From Euryhalocaulis caribicus (lineage in GTDB: Bacteria; Pseudomonadota; Alphaproteobacteria; Caulobacterales; Maricaulaceae), in contig NZ_ASJA01000011.1 of the NCBI RefSeq assembly GCF_000412185.1, forward strand, positions 1 through 64,000: a stretch of 64,000 nucleotides of DNA, in the 5' to 3' direction. Below the pieces are notes generated by a model that was given only the letters and a program-made list of their open reading frames with translations, was not told the DNA's origin and searched no databases. Each line of letters opens with the position of its first letter. Within the stretch, counting starts at the first letter, position 1. A program made the translations under genes and the position numbers. Of this stretch, positions 55,493-63,397 are shown piece after piece.

Positions 55493-56260
55493 TCATGGGT
55501 CAGCCCCCGTATCATCCTGCGCAATGAAGATGGTCTTCGGGTGGGAATGATCCTCGGTATCGCGCTGCACCGGCACGGAAGCAGAGGCGCCATCCGTCTG
55601 CTTGATTATGGCGCGGTACGCGACCGTCCGGCGGTCAACCGAGCGCGGGACGAACAGCGGCGCCTCGCGCCAGTCGGGTGGCGGTGACGGCGCAGCCGGA
55701 GCGCCGGGCGATGGCACCGTTGCGCCCAGCGCCGGTGCAAGCAGATCGACATAGGCGCGTGTTTCGGCGGGCAGCGGACGCCCCGTCGCGAGGTGCTCGT
55801 CATAGCGATCCGGACCCGCATTGTATGCCGCCAGCATTGCCGGGATCGTGCCGTAACGGTCGTACATCTCGCGCAGATAAGCCGCGCCCGCCAGGATGTT
55901 GTCGCGCGGATCGAAGGGATCGGTCCCGAGCCGATGTCGAACCCGTAGATCGTCCCAGGTCGCCGGCATGACCTGCATCAACCCCCGCGCGCCGGCATGG
56001 GAAACCGCGCGTGCGTTGCCTGCACTTTCGGCACGCATGACGACGATGATCCAGCGTTCCGGAATGCCGAACCGCTGCGCCGCCTCGGCGATATGGGCGG
56101 CAATGGGATCGCGGACTTCGTGTCGCCCGGCCGGCGCTGGCTGTGCGGATGCGCTGCCGATGTCGAGGGTGGTGATGACCAGGCCGGAAAGGAGAAGGAG
56201 GACGATGCGGCCGCAGGTGCCGCACCGCCGCGATGGTGCTGACGGACCGATGAGCGGCAT
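55493..56260 (-). CDS. Lytic transglycosylase (VirB1/TrbN-like)
   Basis: A 255-residue secreted enzyme that opens peptidoglycan for the mating channel. Signal peptide (about 1-40), then an SLT domain: catalytic Glu in VVMRAESAGNARAVSHAGAR, GLMQVMPATWDDLR, DPRDNILAGAAYLREMYDRY and AAYNAGPDRYDEH. The proline-rich C-terminal region is variable. Confidence 0.93.
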   Translation of the reverse strand: MPLIGPSAPSRRCGTCGRIVLLLLSGLVITTLDIGSASAQPAPAGRHEVRDPIAAHIAEAAQRFGIPERWIIVVMRAESAGNARAVSHAGARGLMQVMPATWDDLRVRHRLGTDPFDPRDNILAGAAYLREMYDRYGTIPAMLAAYNAGPDRYDEHLATGRPLPAETRAYVDLLAPALGATVPSPGAPAAPSPPPDWREAPLFVPRSVDRRTVAYRAIIKQTDGASASVPVQRDTEDHSHPKTIFIAQDDTGADP

Positions 56261-56263
56261 CGA

Positions 56264-56599
56264 TCAGTCCTGCTCGTCGCGCTTCTTCGGGCGCGTCCAG
56301 TGCAGACCCCAGTCGCGTCCGTCCTCATCAGACTGGAACAGCCGGGCGCGCACCGGAATGGGAAAGGCGGGATCGTCGAGGACGACGGAAATGAAGGTGC
56401 CCGCGCGGTCGCCGGTATGTTTCCAGCCGGCGCCGACTTCGGGGCCGGTCTCGTCGCCGAGATGAACGCGGTAGGCGGGCGCGTTCTCGCTGTCGGCATT
56501 CTCGGCCGTGGCGAATGTAAGCTCGCAGTCGAAGGACAGCGAGCGCATGCGACCGCTGTAGCCATTTTCCGTGCGCGTGAATTGACCTATCTGGGGCAT
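56264..56599 (-). CDS. DUF736 protein, copy 1
   Basis: A 111-residue protein of a family found almost only in alphaproteobacterial ICEs and plasmids: IGQFTRTENGYSGRMRSLSF, NAPAYRVHLGD, GAGWKHTGDRAGTFISVVLD, DPAFPIPVRARLF. A predicted small beta-rich domain; role unknown. A second, diverged copy is at 61885-62205. Confidence 0.9.
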   Translation of the reverse strand: MPQIGQFTRTENGYSGRMRSLSFDCELTFATAENADSENAPAYRVHLGDETGPEVGAGWKHTGDRAGTFISVVLDDPAFPIPVRARLFQSDEDGRDWGLHWTRPKKRDEQD

Positions 56600-56647
56600 G
56601 TTGAACTCCTGTTTGGATGCGGTGGGATTGCGAGAAAGCTTGCGTCG

Positions 56648-57193
56648 TCACCGCGTCGGCGCGCGCCAGACGAAGCGGCCATCGCCGTCTTCGTCGGTGT
56701 AGAGAGGGACAGCCCGGCCGATGACGGTCGTCGCCGGAAGCGGACCGAAATACCGCCCGTCGAGGCTGTCGGGGACTTGCCAGTTCATGAGGAAGAGCTC
56801 GTCTTCGGCGACGGTGCGGCAGCCACTCCAGACCGGCAGCGGGCGGTCCAGGCGATCGCGGTCGCGCGCTTCGCCCATCACGATTCCGTCGACCGTGATG
56901 TCGCGGCCGATCCGGCATATGCGCTGTCCCGGCAGGCCGAGGACGCGCTTCAGGATCGGGACGTCGTGGCCGATGTATCCGCGCTCGACCATGAAATCGT
57001 CAAGCGGCTCAGGTGGCATGACGGCGACGAGATCGGGAACGCCGAGATGCGCCGCGGGCTCGATCCGATAAAGGCCGATCGGTGCGCTGGCCGACACGTT
57101 CCAGACGAACTTCAGCGATGTCGGAACGATGGCGGCCGCGGCGACGCCCATGGCGGTGAAGTAGGTCAGCATGACGTAGCCGAAGCGGGTCAT
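56648..57193 (-). CDS. traF: TraF-like S26-family signal peptidase
   Basis: A 181-residue protease that matures or cyclises the TrbC pilin in IncP-type systems. N-terminal membrane helix (GYVMLTYFTAMGVAAAAIVP), catalytic Ser in NVSASAPIGLYRI, general base Lys in DVPILKRVLGLPGQ, and NWQVPDSLDGRYFGPLPATT near the end. ATGA overlap with the upstream DUF2840 gene. Confidence 0.93.
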   Translation of the reverse strand: MTRFGYVMLTYFTAMGVAAAAIVPTSLKFVWNVSASAPIGLYRIEPAAHLGVPDLVAVMPPEPLDDFMVERGYIGHDVPILKRVLGLPGQRICRIGRDITVDGIVMGEARDRDRLDRPLPVWSGCRTVAEDELFLMNWQVPDSLDGRYFGPLPATTVIGRAVPLYTDEDGDGRFVWRAPTR

Positions 57194-57711
57194 TGCTCGA
57201 TCTCCCGCCGCTTGAGCCACGCCTGGTGGCGCTCCCGCGTGTAGGGACGCGGCTCGTGGCCGGCGCTCATCCGGTGCGCCACATGGCGCCAGTGATCGGG
57301 GGCGGCGTCGCAGGGATCGACGTCGGCGGCTTCCACCGCGTCGATGTGCTGGAGCACCTTCTCGACCTTGGGCCAGCCTTCGATCTTGAGCAGGATTTCC
57401 CCGCCGGGGCGCACGAAGGGCAGCGTCTGGTAGGCGCTGCCGAGCTCGACGGCGCGCACGATGTCGATGCGCGAGATGACGGTGCCGTAGTCGTTGGCCG
57501 CCCATCGCACGAATGCAAAGACGGCGCCGGGGCGGAAGGATACGATGCGCCGGCGGCGATCCACGACGCGTTCGCCGACCTCATGGCCGAAGCGGATCCA
57601 GTATTCAATCCTGCCCTCGATCCAGGTCAGTTCGACATGGGTGTGCGCGTCGGTGTTATGGGCTAACGGCATCTGGCCGCCGCCAGCGCGGGACGCCGCG
57701 GTGCCGGTCAT
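57190..57711 (-). CDS. DUF2840 protein
   Basis: A 173-residue protein with LTWIEGRIEYWIRFGHEVGE, RRIVSFRPGAVFAFVRWAAN and YGTVISRIDIVRA, the DUF2840 signature found beside traF in Trb ICEs. No catalytic residues recognised. Overlaps its neighbours by 4 nt on both sides, so it is translated together with parA and traF. Confidence 0.88.
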   Translation of the reverse strand: MTGTAASRAGGGQMPLAHNTDAHTHVELTWIEGRIEYWIRFGHEVGERVVDRRRRIVSFRPGAVFAFVRWAANDYGTVISRIDIVRAVELGSAYQTLPFVRPGGEILLKIEGWPKVEKVLQHIDAVEAADVDPCDAAPDHWRHVAHRMSAGHEPRPYTRERHQAWLKRREIEQ

Positions 57712-57959
57712 TTGGAGTCTCCTTCGTCTGTCGGGAACTCACGGGCGAGCAGGTCGCGCAGCATGTCTGCGACAGTGACGCCGCTCTGGAAGGCGGCGAT
57801 CTTGATGCGCCCGCGCAGCTCGGGCGTGATGTCGACGGTCAGGCGTGCGGTGAATCCAGAGGGCTTGCCGTCACGGGGTGCGGCATCGGCGGACCTGATC
57901 CATTGCTCGGGATCGCCCGGTCTCGTGGCAAAGGCGCGACGGTTTGGGCGGTCGCTCAT
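57708..57959 (-). CDS. ParG-like ribbon-helix-helix partition protein
   Basis: An 83-residue protein. The C-terminal half FTARLTVDITPELRGRIKIA then GVTVADMLRDLLAREF fits a ribbon-helix-helix, the centromere-binding partner of small ParA proteins. The disordered N-terminus is typical. ATGA overlap with parA supports partner function. Confidence 0.75.
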   Translation of the reverse strand: MSDRPNRRAFATRPGDPEQWIRSADAAPRDGKPSGFTARLTVDITPELRGRIKIAAFQSGVTVADMLRDLLAREFPTDEGDSK

Positions 57960-58594
57960 GGTGCGAGCCTTCCGATCTCGGCCGCAAGCGCCGCCACTTC
58001 CCGCGCGGCGATGCTGTCCGCGTCGTACTCGCAAGCGAGGCGGCCGGACTGCGCGGCCGACGCAAAGATGACGCGCTGGCCGATCGTCGCGCGGAGCGCG
58101 GGCGGGTCCTGGTCGGCGAGCGCATCACCGGTCTCGCGCGCGATGATGGTTCGTGCCGGACAGCGGTTGAGGAGGAAGCGCACGGCGAGCTGCGGCCGGA
58201 ATATCCGTGCCTCCTCGATCAGGCGCAGGATCTCCGCCGAGGCCCAGCCATCGAAGGGTGACGGCTGCACCGGAATGAGGATGACGTCGGCGGCAAGTAG
58301 CGTCGAGCGCATCAGTCCCGCGACGCGCGGCGGACCGTCTATGACAATATGATCGGCAGAGCGGGCGAGTTCAGGCGCTTCGTGGTGGAGCGTATCCCGC
58401 GCCAAGCCAATGACGCCAAAGCGTCGCGGCAGACGCTCGTGGCTGCGCCGTTCGGACCAGTCGAGCGCCGATCCCTGCGGGTCGGCATCGATCAGGGTGA
58501 CGGTGCTTCCGCCTCGCGCCCATTCGCCGGCGAGGTGCAATGCGAGCGTTGTCTTGCCGACACCGCCTTTTTGATTGACGAACGCCGCAATCAT
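57956..58594 (-). CDS. parA: ParA-family partition ATPase
   Basis: A 212-residue deviant Walker ATPase: FVNQKGGVGKTTLALHLAGE (signature Lys), LIDADPQGSALDWSERR and IVIDGPPRVAGLMRS. It probably keeps the excised, replicating form of the element segregating. Overlaps repA and the RHH gene by 4 nt each. Confidence 0.94.
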   Translation of the reverse strand: MIAAFVNQKGGVGKTTLALHLAGEWARGGSTVTLIDADPQGSALDWSERRSHERLPRRFGVIGLARDTLHHEAPELARSADHIVIDGPPRVAGLMRSTLLAADVILIPVQPSPFDGWASAEILRLIEEARIFRPQLAVRFLLNRCPARTIIARETGDALADQDPPALRATIGQRVIFASAAQSGRLACEYDADSIAAREVAALAAEIGRLAP

Positions 58595-59766
58595 GAAGCG
58601 TCTCCCGCACCAGTACGGGCCGGATCGCTCTTGGAGGCAGCGTCGTCATCGCGTTCAGTAAATGCCGTCGGGCGTCCGTGTTTCTCCTCTTTTTGGCCCG
58701 TCGGAGAGCGGTTTTCCCCAGAAGGCACGCCCCTACAAAAGTTAGATTCTTTGTTAGACTCTAAGTTAAGGGGTCGATTTTCGCTTTGTGCGGAAGAGGT
58801 TAGATGCGGTTTGGGTTCCCGATAGCACGATGGGTCGGTTCCCGATGGCACGATAGTCCGGGTTCCCGATAGCACGACGGCTTCCACAGCCTGCCCACAG
58901 GGCGTCGGCTCGAAAGCGAGCAGCGTGCGTCCGCCCGCCTCGATTTCGAGAAACAGGGAGTAGCCTGGCAGCGGCTGGCGCTGGATGATCGCGCGCAGTT
59001 CGAAGGCGAAACGCTTGAACGGCGAGAGGCTTCCGGATTTGACGTAGAGGTGCCGGAAGTCGAACCGCCAGCCGCGCTTCTGCCGGCCGCCATGCTTGCG
59101 CACGATCCGGTAGAGCCAGCGCTCGATCCCGCCCGTGAGGCCGAAATAGGCGCGGTCGATGGTGAGGACGAGCGCCTCGTCCAACACTGCCTTGTAGAAC
59201 CAGTCCGGCACGATGAGTTCGATGCCATCCGGATTGCCGAACGCATCGGCGCGTTCGGTCCATTCGTTGATCCAAGAGAAGCGGTGCATGCGCCGACCGG
59301 TCGCTGGTGCAACAGAGTTGGGCTCAATGCGGCTTCGAGGATTCGCCGGAGGTTGCCGCAAGGTGGTCGCGACCGTGGTCGATTGAAGGCGGTCGAGCGC
59401 GGCCCTCAGACGGCGATAGTCGCGCGCGCCGGTGCCACGTCCGATGAAGGTCAGGATTTCATATGGGGTGGTGGCGATCAGGCGCGACGTGCGAAAGCCG
59501 TTGTCGCGCGCCTCAACGATCTGGCTGGCCGCCCAGATCAGGATGTCCGCATCCCAGATTGTGGCCATGCCATGCTCTGGGACGGCTTCTACGCGGATGG
59601 CGATCTCGCCCGCTCGGAAGTCGATCGGCTCGACGCGGTGGGACTTGGAGAGGGAAAAGAAGGGATAGGCCATGAGGTCCTGCGCGTCGCGTGGCGCGAG
59701 ATCGCTCGGCAGAGCGCGGAACAGCTCAAGCTGCTCCCGTTCCGATCTGCGGGGCCGCGCCGTCAT
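58591..59766 (-). CDS. repA: RepA-type replication initiator (RPA family)
   Basis: A 391-residue initiator of the plasmid RepA/RPA family: LMAYPFFSLSKSHRVEPIDF, ATTPYEILTFIGRGTGARDY, DWFYKAVLDEALVLTIDRAY, FGLTGGIERWLYRIVRKHGG and FRHLYVKSGSLSPFKRFAFE. It allows the excised ICE to replicate. The C-terminal 100 residues are low-complexity; the DNA there contains three 17-bp direct repeats. Confidence 0.93.
   Translation of the reverse strand: MTARPRRSEREQLELFRALPSDLAPRDAQDLMAYPFFSLSKSHRVEPIDFRAGEIAIRVEAVPEHGMATIWDADILIWAASQIVEARDNGFRTSRLIATTPYEILTFIGRGTGARDYRRLRAALDRLQSTTVATTLRQPPANPRSRIEPNSVAPATGRRMHRFSWINEWTERADAFGNPDGIELIVPDWFYKAVLDEALVLTIDRAYFGLTGGIERWLYRIVRKHGGRQKRGWRFDFRHLYVKSGSLSPFKRFAFELRAIIQRQPLPGYSLFLEIEAGGRTLLAFEPTPCGQAVEAVVLSGTRTIVPSGTDPSCYREPKPHLTSSAQSENRPLNLESNKESNFCRGVPSGENRSPTGQKEEKHGRPTAFTERDDDAASKSDPARTGAGDAS
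58814..58877. repeat. Three 17-bp iteron-like repeats inside repA
   Basis: GGTTCCCGATAGCACGA at 58814-58830 and 58861-58877, with GGTTCCCGATGGCACGA at 58837-58853. Periods are 23 and 24 bp, so the copies face the same side of the helix at about two turns. They lie in the 3' part of repA and look like initiator-binding iterons, perhaps the element's origin. Confidence 0.75.
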
Positions 59767-59774
59767 GGAAGTAA

Positions 59775-60047
59775 TCAGCGGTTCTCGGCTGACGACGGAT
59801 CGTCATGACGTTTGGCCGGAAGGACCGTACCGACGCCGGGGTCGGAGGTGGATCGCTTGGCGCCACGTTCCGCCCAGGCCTGCAGGTCATCGACGGCATA
59901 GACGACACGGCCACCGAGTTTGCGGTAGGCGGGACCGGTTCCGTAGGTTCGGTGTTTCTCGAGGGTTCGGGCGGAAAGGCTGAGAAAACGGGCCGCCTCG
60001 GGCGTTCTCAGATAGCGCGGCGGTATACCGGCGGTGGCTGCGGACAT
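59775..60047 (-). CDS. RdfS-like excisionase (MerR/AlpA-type HTH)
   Basis: A 90-residue protein with an HTH_17 winged helix: RYLRTPEAARFLSLSARTLE then GPAYRKLGGRVVYAVDDLQA. In ICEMlSym-type elements the same kind of protein at the same site (upstream of repA/traF genes) is RdfS, the recombination directionality factor whose expression triggers excision. Only context and domain support that name. Confidence 0.85.
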   Translation of the reverse strand: MSAATAGIPPRYLRTPEAARFLSLSARTLEKHRTYGTGPAYRKLGGRVVYAVDDLQAWAERGAKRSTSDPGVGTVLPAKRHDDPSSAENR

Positions 60048-60134
60048 GATCGTGCCTCCGTGATCCTTGTTGGCGCCGCCGGATATCGGCGGAGCGTCAG
60101 GGTCACGGTGGCGGAGAATAAAGGGCGTGGGGGA

Positions 60135-60162
60135 GTGCGAAGATTCGAAAGAAAATTCGCAC
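60135..60162. promoter_or_regulatory. Inverted repeat upstream of rdfS-like gene
   Basis: GTGCGAA (60135-60141) and TTCGCAC (60156-60162) form a 7-bp inverted repeat with a 14-nt AT-rich spacer, 88 bp upstream of the rdfS-like start and just past the end of the DUF2285 frame. A candidate site for the FseA-like activator. Confidence 0.5.
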
Positions 60163-60179
60163 CCCGATGGCTGCTGGTC

Positions 60180-60734
60180 TCAGGCGGGGCGATGTCCGAG
60201 AAGAAGCCTGCGATAACCGCCCGCAACGAGATCGAGACCAGAGGCGGTGCGACGCATCACGGTGTCGCGCAAAGGAGTGGACTTCCAGGTGATGGCGTTG
60301 ACTGGAGCGGCGCCGAAGACGGCTTCGGCGATTTCCTGATAGGTGGCCCCTGCACGTCGACCGTCGATCGCGCGGAGGCTTTCGATGAGGCGTTGTCGGC
60401 GTTGCGGCGTAATTCGCGTGTCAGCCGATGCTCGGTGATGAAGGGCAGCATCGCGGAACCGAATAATCGCCTCGACTCGATCCTGCATGAACTGGTCGAT
60501 GAGGGTAACGGCCGCCACCGGTCCGTCAGGTGCTCTGCCATCGAGGCAGATTGCCACGAAGTGCTCGGTGTCGATCACAAAGTGAATATAGAGTCCTTCA
60601 TCCGATGTTCGGGCGTCGTCCGGAACGACCTTGAAGTTCACGGTTGTCATGTTTAGCCCCTGCTGAGGGGCGAAGATCAGGACGCTTGGGTCGACAGCAG
60701 GGCTCCAGAAGATGTCGGCATTTGGCGCGGACAA
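60180..60734 (-). CDS. DUF2285 domain protein (C-terminal part of FseA-like activator)
   Basis: The +1 frame of a two-frame gene. It starts with APNADIFWSPAVDPSVLIFA and contains the DUF2285 helix-turn-helix variant (RITPQRRQRLIESLRAIDGR; GATYQEIAEAVFG; RDTVMRRTASGLDLVAGGYR). DUF2285 in FseA of ICEMlSymR7A is a DNA-binding domain. The first codon here is only a TTG without a ribosome-binding site, but ATG 60650 has AGGGG 7 nt upstream and could give a shorter stand-alone protein. The open frame extends back to about 60773, so fusion to the upstream frame is possible. Confidence 0.85.
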   Translation of the reverse strand: MSAPNADIFWSPAVDPSVLIFAPQQGLNMTTVNFKVVPDDARTSDEGLYIHFVIDTEHFVAICLDGRAPDGPVAAVTLIDQFMQDRVEAIIRFRDAALHHRASADTRITPQRRQRLIESLRAIDGRRAGATYQEIAEAVFGAAPVNAITWKSTPLRDTVMRRTASGLDLVAGGYRRLLLGHRPA

Positions 60735-60933
60735 GTACGGCGCTATCGGGAAAGCGTAACCCCCAGTGCGCCGTCAGCGCTGTCGCAGAGTGATCGTCCG
60801 CGGGATCGGAGGCCGAGACTTCCTTTTCGTATTCAGGGTTGCGCCTGAGGAACTCCCAAGCGAGTTCGGAAGGATTCAGACCGTTCAGATATCGATAGTC
60901 CGTCGGGTCGCGCCAGTTCGTTTCCGCCACCAT
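60598..60933 (-). CDS. DUF6499-type N-terminal part of FseA-like activator (zero frame)
   Basis: Strong ribosome-binding site (GGGGAGGA) before the ATG. The first 60 residues (DPTDYRYLNGLNPSELAWEF, LRRNPEYEKEV, LTAHWGLRFPDS) match the DUF6499/transcriptional-regulator-like domain that in full-length homologues is followed by DUF2285. Here the matching continuation lies one base away: the zero frame goes on into unconserved residues. A +1 frameshift around 60735-60755 would give a fusion of about 250 aa. Confidence 0.85.
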   Translation of the reverse strand: MVAETNWRDPTDYRYLNGLNPSELAWEFLRRNPEYEKEVSASDPADDHSATALTAHWGLRFPDSAVLVRAKCRHLLEPCCRPKRPDLRPSAGAKHDNRELQGRSGRRPNIG

Positions 60934-61050
60934 GCCGATTTCCTCCCCGACTCTACGCGGTGGTTCGCACGTCGTTGGAAGATCGCGTTAAAATTGAAAC
61001 TTGGATAGCCGGGCAACCGGCATAAAGAGATGCGTGTTGCGCATCACCTG

Positions 61051-61314
61051 TCAGTGATAGGCGGATCGAAGGAGATCGCGGTAGCCGTTCTCAGTCATCC
61101 AGTGCGCGCGGGCGAGATGTGTCTGGTGAACGTGCTGAGCGCGATCGGGCTGCACGTTGGGATCGAGACCAAAGATGATGCGGACCGCTTCAGCCCAATG
61201 CGCGGCGTCGGCCTCCGCATCGAGCAAGCGAAGATAGGTCGCAAAATGTGCACGATCGTATTCGGTCAAGTGTTCGCTTTGCGGCGGCTCGTCCAGAAAG
61301 TCAGCTTGCCCCAT
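61051..61314 (-). CDS. QseM-like DUF2285 antiactivator
   Basis: An 87-residue protein that is a single DUF2285-like domain: DRAHFATYLRLLDAEADAAH, WAEAVRIIFGLDP and HLARAHWMTENGYRDLLRSA. In ICEMlSymR7A the small DUF2285 protein QseM binds and blocks FseA and TraR. The ATG at 61314 follows GGGGAACAG and gives a compact domain; a longer frame exists. Its position between the fseA-like gene and the XRE gene supports the name. Confidence 0.75.
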   Translation of the reverse strand: MGQADFLDEPPQSEHLTEYDRAHFATYLRLLDAEADAAHWAEAVRIIFGLDPNVQPDRAQHVHQTHLARAHWMTENGYRDLLRSAYH

Positions 61315-61439
61315 CTGTTCCCCAGTCTCTTGGCGCGAGGCCTCGGTGCGTATGGTTAACGCAATTTGCCGAAAATTGTAGAGGCGCGCTGAAAAATCGC
61401 TGCGAAAGGTGTGGCGCATTGCGCCTGACACCTCCGTTG

Positions 61440-61700
61440 TCAGGCCAGCGCTTCTGGCTTGTTAGGGTTCGTGGCATCGACAATCATCACTCCTTCGCCT
61501 CGGTCAGAGGACAGGAAGACGATGCCAGCTGCTTCCAGCGCCCGGCGAATCTGGTCGCATGTGCTCTCATGCACCTTGAGTCCGTTGACGGACTCGAGGC
61601 GCTTGAGCGCGGTCAGCGAAACCAGGGCCTTTTCAGCGAGCATCTCTTGTGTCCAACCGAGCAATGCGCGCGCGGCCCGTGCCTGTCGGGCGGTGATCAT
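61440..61700 (-). CDS. XRE-family regulator, QseC-like
   Basis: An 86-residue protein with HTH_3: RAARALLGWTQEMLAEKALV then SLTALKRLESVNGL, followed by a beta-rich tail (GIVFLSSDRGEGVMIVDAT). In ICEMlSym a small HTH protein (QseC) controls qseM. It lies 126 bp upstream of the qseM-like gene on the same strand. A 20-bp palindrome covers its start codon. Confidence 0.8.
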   Translation of the reverse strand: MITARQARAARALLGWTQEMLAEKALVSLTALKRLESVNGLKVHESTCDQIRRALEAAGIVFLSSDRGEGVMIVDATNPNKPEALA

Positions 61701-61711
61701 GCATGATCACC
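61692..61711. promoter_or_regulatory. 20-bp perfect palindrome over the XRE gene start
   Basis: GGTGATCATG followed by its exact reverse complement, overlapping the ribosome-binding site (GGAGGT) and ATG of the XRE gene. It is a likely autoregulatory operator; binding would also block translation initiation at the DNA level. Confidence 0.65.
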
Positions 61712-61884
61712 TCCTACAGACCCCGGCATTCACGCCACTAAAACGACTATAATAGTCGCCTTTGCCAGATTTGGAAGCGGAAAAACCGTTTTGAATCGGG
61801 CCATCGGCGGTTGACGGCGCATCTGATTCGGTCGGCGATAGAAGAGGTCCCGCCCGGACCTGCCGGGCGGGAATCTGTCCGGCG

Positions 61885-62205
61885 TCACTCGCCGTTGCGG
61901 CGGGTGGGGCGGGACCAGATGAGGCTGTAACCGCCGTCCTCGTCGTCGAAGAGGTTGGCATAGATCGGAGCGGTGAAGCTCGGATCGTCGAGCTTGAGGC
62001 CGAGATAGTCGCGACCCTCGTTCGACTGCTTGGACCAGGCGGCTCCGATCTCGGCGCGGCCGACCAGGACGCGGTGGCTGGGAGCGTTCTCGCTGGTCTG
62101 GTTGGTTTCGGGGACGATGCGGACGTTCTTGGCCTGCACGTTGAGGGTGACGATTTCGCCGGTGAATTCGTTGCCGGACTTCTTGAAGGTGCCGATGGTT
62201 GCCAT
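61885..62205 (-). CDS. DUF736 protein, copy 2
   Basis: A 106-residue DUF736 protein (IGTFKKSGNEFTGEIVTLNV; NAPSHRVLVGRAEIGAAWSK; DDPSFTAPIYANLFDDEDGG). It keeps the same motif order as the copy at 56264 but little identity outside motifs. Monocistronic with a long upstream leader. Confidence 0.9.
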   Translation of the reverse strand: MATIGTFKKSGNEFTGEIVTLNVQAKNVRIVPETNQTSENAPSHRVLVGRAEIGAAWSKQSNEGRDYLGLKLDDPSFTAPIYANLFDDEDGGYSLIWSRPTRRNGE

Positions 62206-62785
62206 GGTAGTTCTCCTTGATCACTGGTTTCGAGCCCGCACCACGCGGCCTCGATGGCGATCGGAGAGGCCGGAGGTGATCGACGGCGCATCGCTTGCGA
62301 CCGCAGCGTCAGCGGAGGATGGCAGCCGAAGAACTTTCTTGTTGCGCGAGGAATGGGCGCGCAGCGGCCAGGGGATGAAAGTTGGAAGGCGCCATTGCGC
62401 CATAGGCGATCGAGGCGCAGCCGGCCTTCGGCCAGATCAGCCCATTGAAGAGGCCGTTTGGAGCGGTCGGCTCACAGGGATAGTTCAAGGAGAGAATGGC
62501 AATACCGAACCCCCCGGTTTAAGTCCGGCGAAGGCACGGAAATCGTCTTTGGTCCTGCAGGCCAGTCCGCTTCATACCCAGCGATGCCACCTGATGCGGA
62601 AACAAGCCGCTCTGCGTCCGTCACCGGTCGCACGTTTCGGGGCAAATCACGCCATGGCGTCCGGGAGTGCCGGCGCTCAACCGAAATCGCCGATCCGTCC
62701 CGTACCGCGCCCCACATTGCTCACCCTTCGATATGGGCGCGGCACAAAACCTCAGCCCCTGTCCCGGCTTCACCTACCGTTGTGT
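62206..62785. other. 580-bp gap upstream of DUF736 copy 2
   Basis: No convincing gene is found on either strand; several open frames lack ribosome-binding sites and known domains. The part next to DUF736 is its leader. It may hold a long untranslated leader, a small RNA, or decayed sequence. Confidence 0.5.
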
Positions 62786-63223
62786 TCAGATGCTGGCGGC
62801 GGTCTGCCCGGCAGGTCCGGGCGGGGCCATTGAGGTCACGCGCACGAAGGCCGTGATGCCGACCGCCACCGCGCCGATTACTGAGAAGACGGTCTGCCAG
62901 GTTTCCGACGGCATGAGATGTCTGACGATCCCGTGAGTGGCGTGGAAACCCGCGATGGCCGCAGGTGCGACGAAGGCGAGCGCCACGGCGAGTTTCACCC
63001 ACATCGGTCGGGCGAACAAGATGAGGAATTGCGCAAGGCCGAACACGAGGCCCGCGCCGACAAGCCCGACAAGGACGCTGCCCGGCAGGCCGGCGCCGGT
63101 CTCATAGGCCCACATGCCTGCCGCGACGCCCCCGAGCGCGGGCAATGCGTAGATGGCGAGCGTGAACAGCAACCAGCAGAGGACCGCAATTGCGGCGATG
63201 GATCCGAGAATAGCAATAATCAT
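62786..63223 (-). CDS. Hypothetical membrane protein of the ICE
   Basis: A 145-residue protein with about four helices (IIAILGSIAAIAVLCWLLFT; PGSVLVGLVGAGLVFGLAQF; WVKLAVALAFVAPAAIAGFH; VFSVIGAVAVGITAFV). GGAGAT precedes the ATG at 63223. Similar small membrane proteins occur near the DUF736 genes of related elements. Function unknown. Confidence 0.7.
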   Translation of the reverse strand: MIIAILGSIAAIAVLCWLLFTLAIYALPALGGVAAGMWAYETGAGLPGSVLVGLVGAGLVFGLAQFLILFARPMWVKLAVALAFVAPAAIAGFHATHGIVRHLMPSETWQTVFSVIGAVAVGITAFVRVTSMAPPGPAGQTAASI

Positions 63224-63397
63224 GGTGGCATCTCCGTAAGATGAGGTTCGAACGGTCGCGCCTCCACCACCACCACGGCGCAATCAAAAGTGTATCATAC
63301 TTAGGGTTGAGCTGCGAATGGGAAGGTCCGCTCTGAGCCCACTGTGTCGGATGCTGCGGTGCTAACGAACGGCTGCTTACCAAAAGCCATCCCACGG

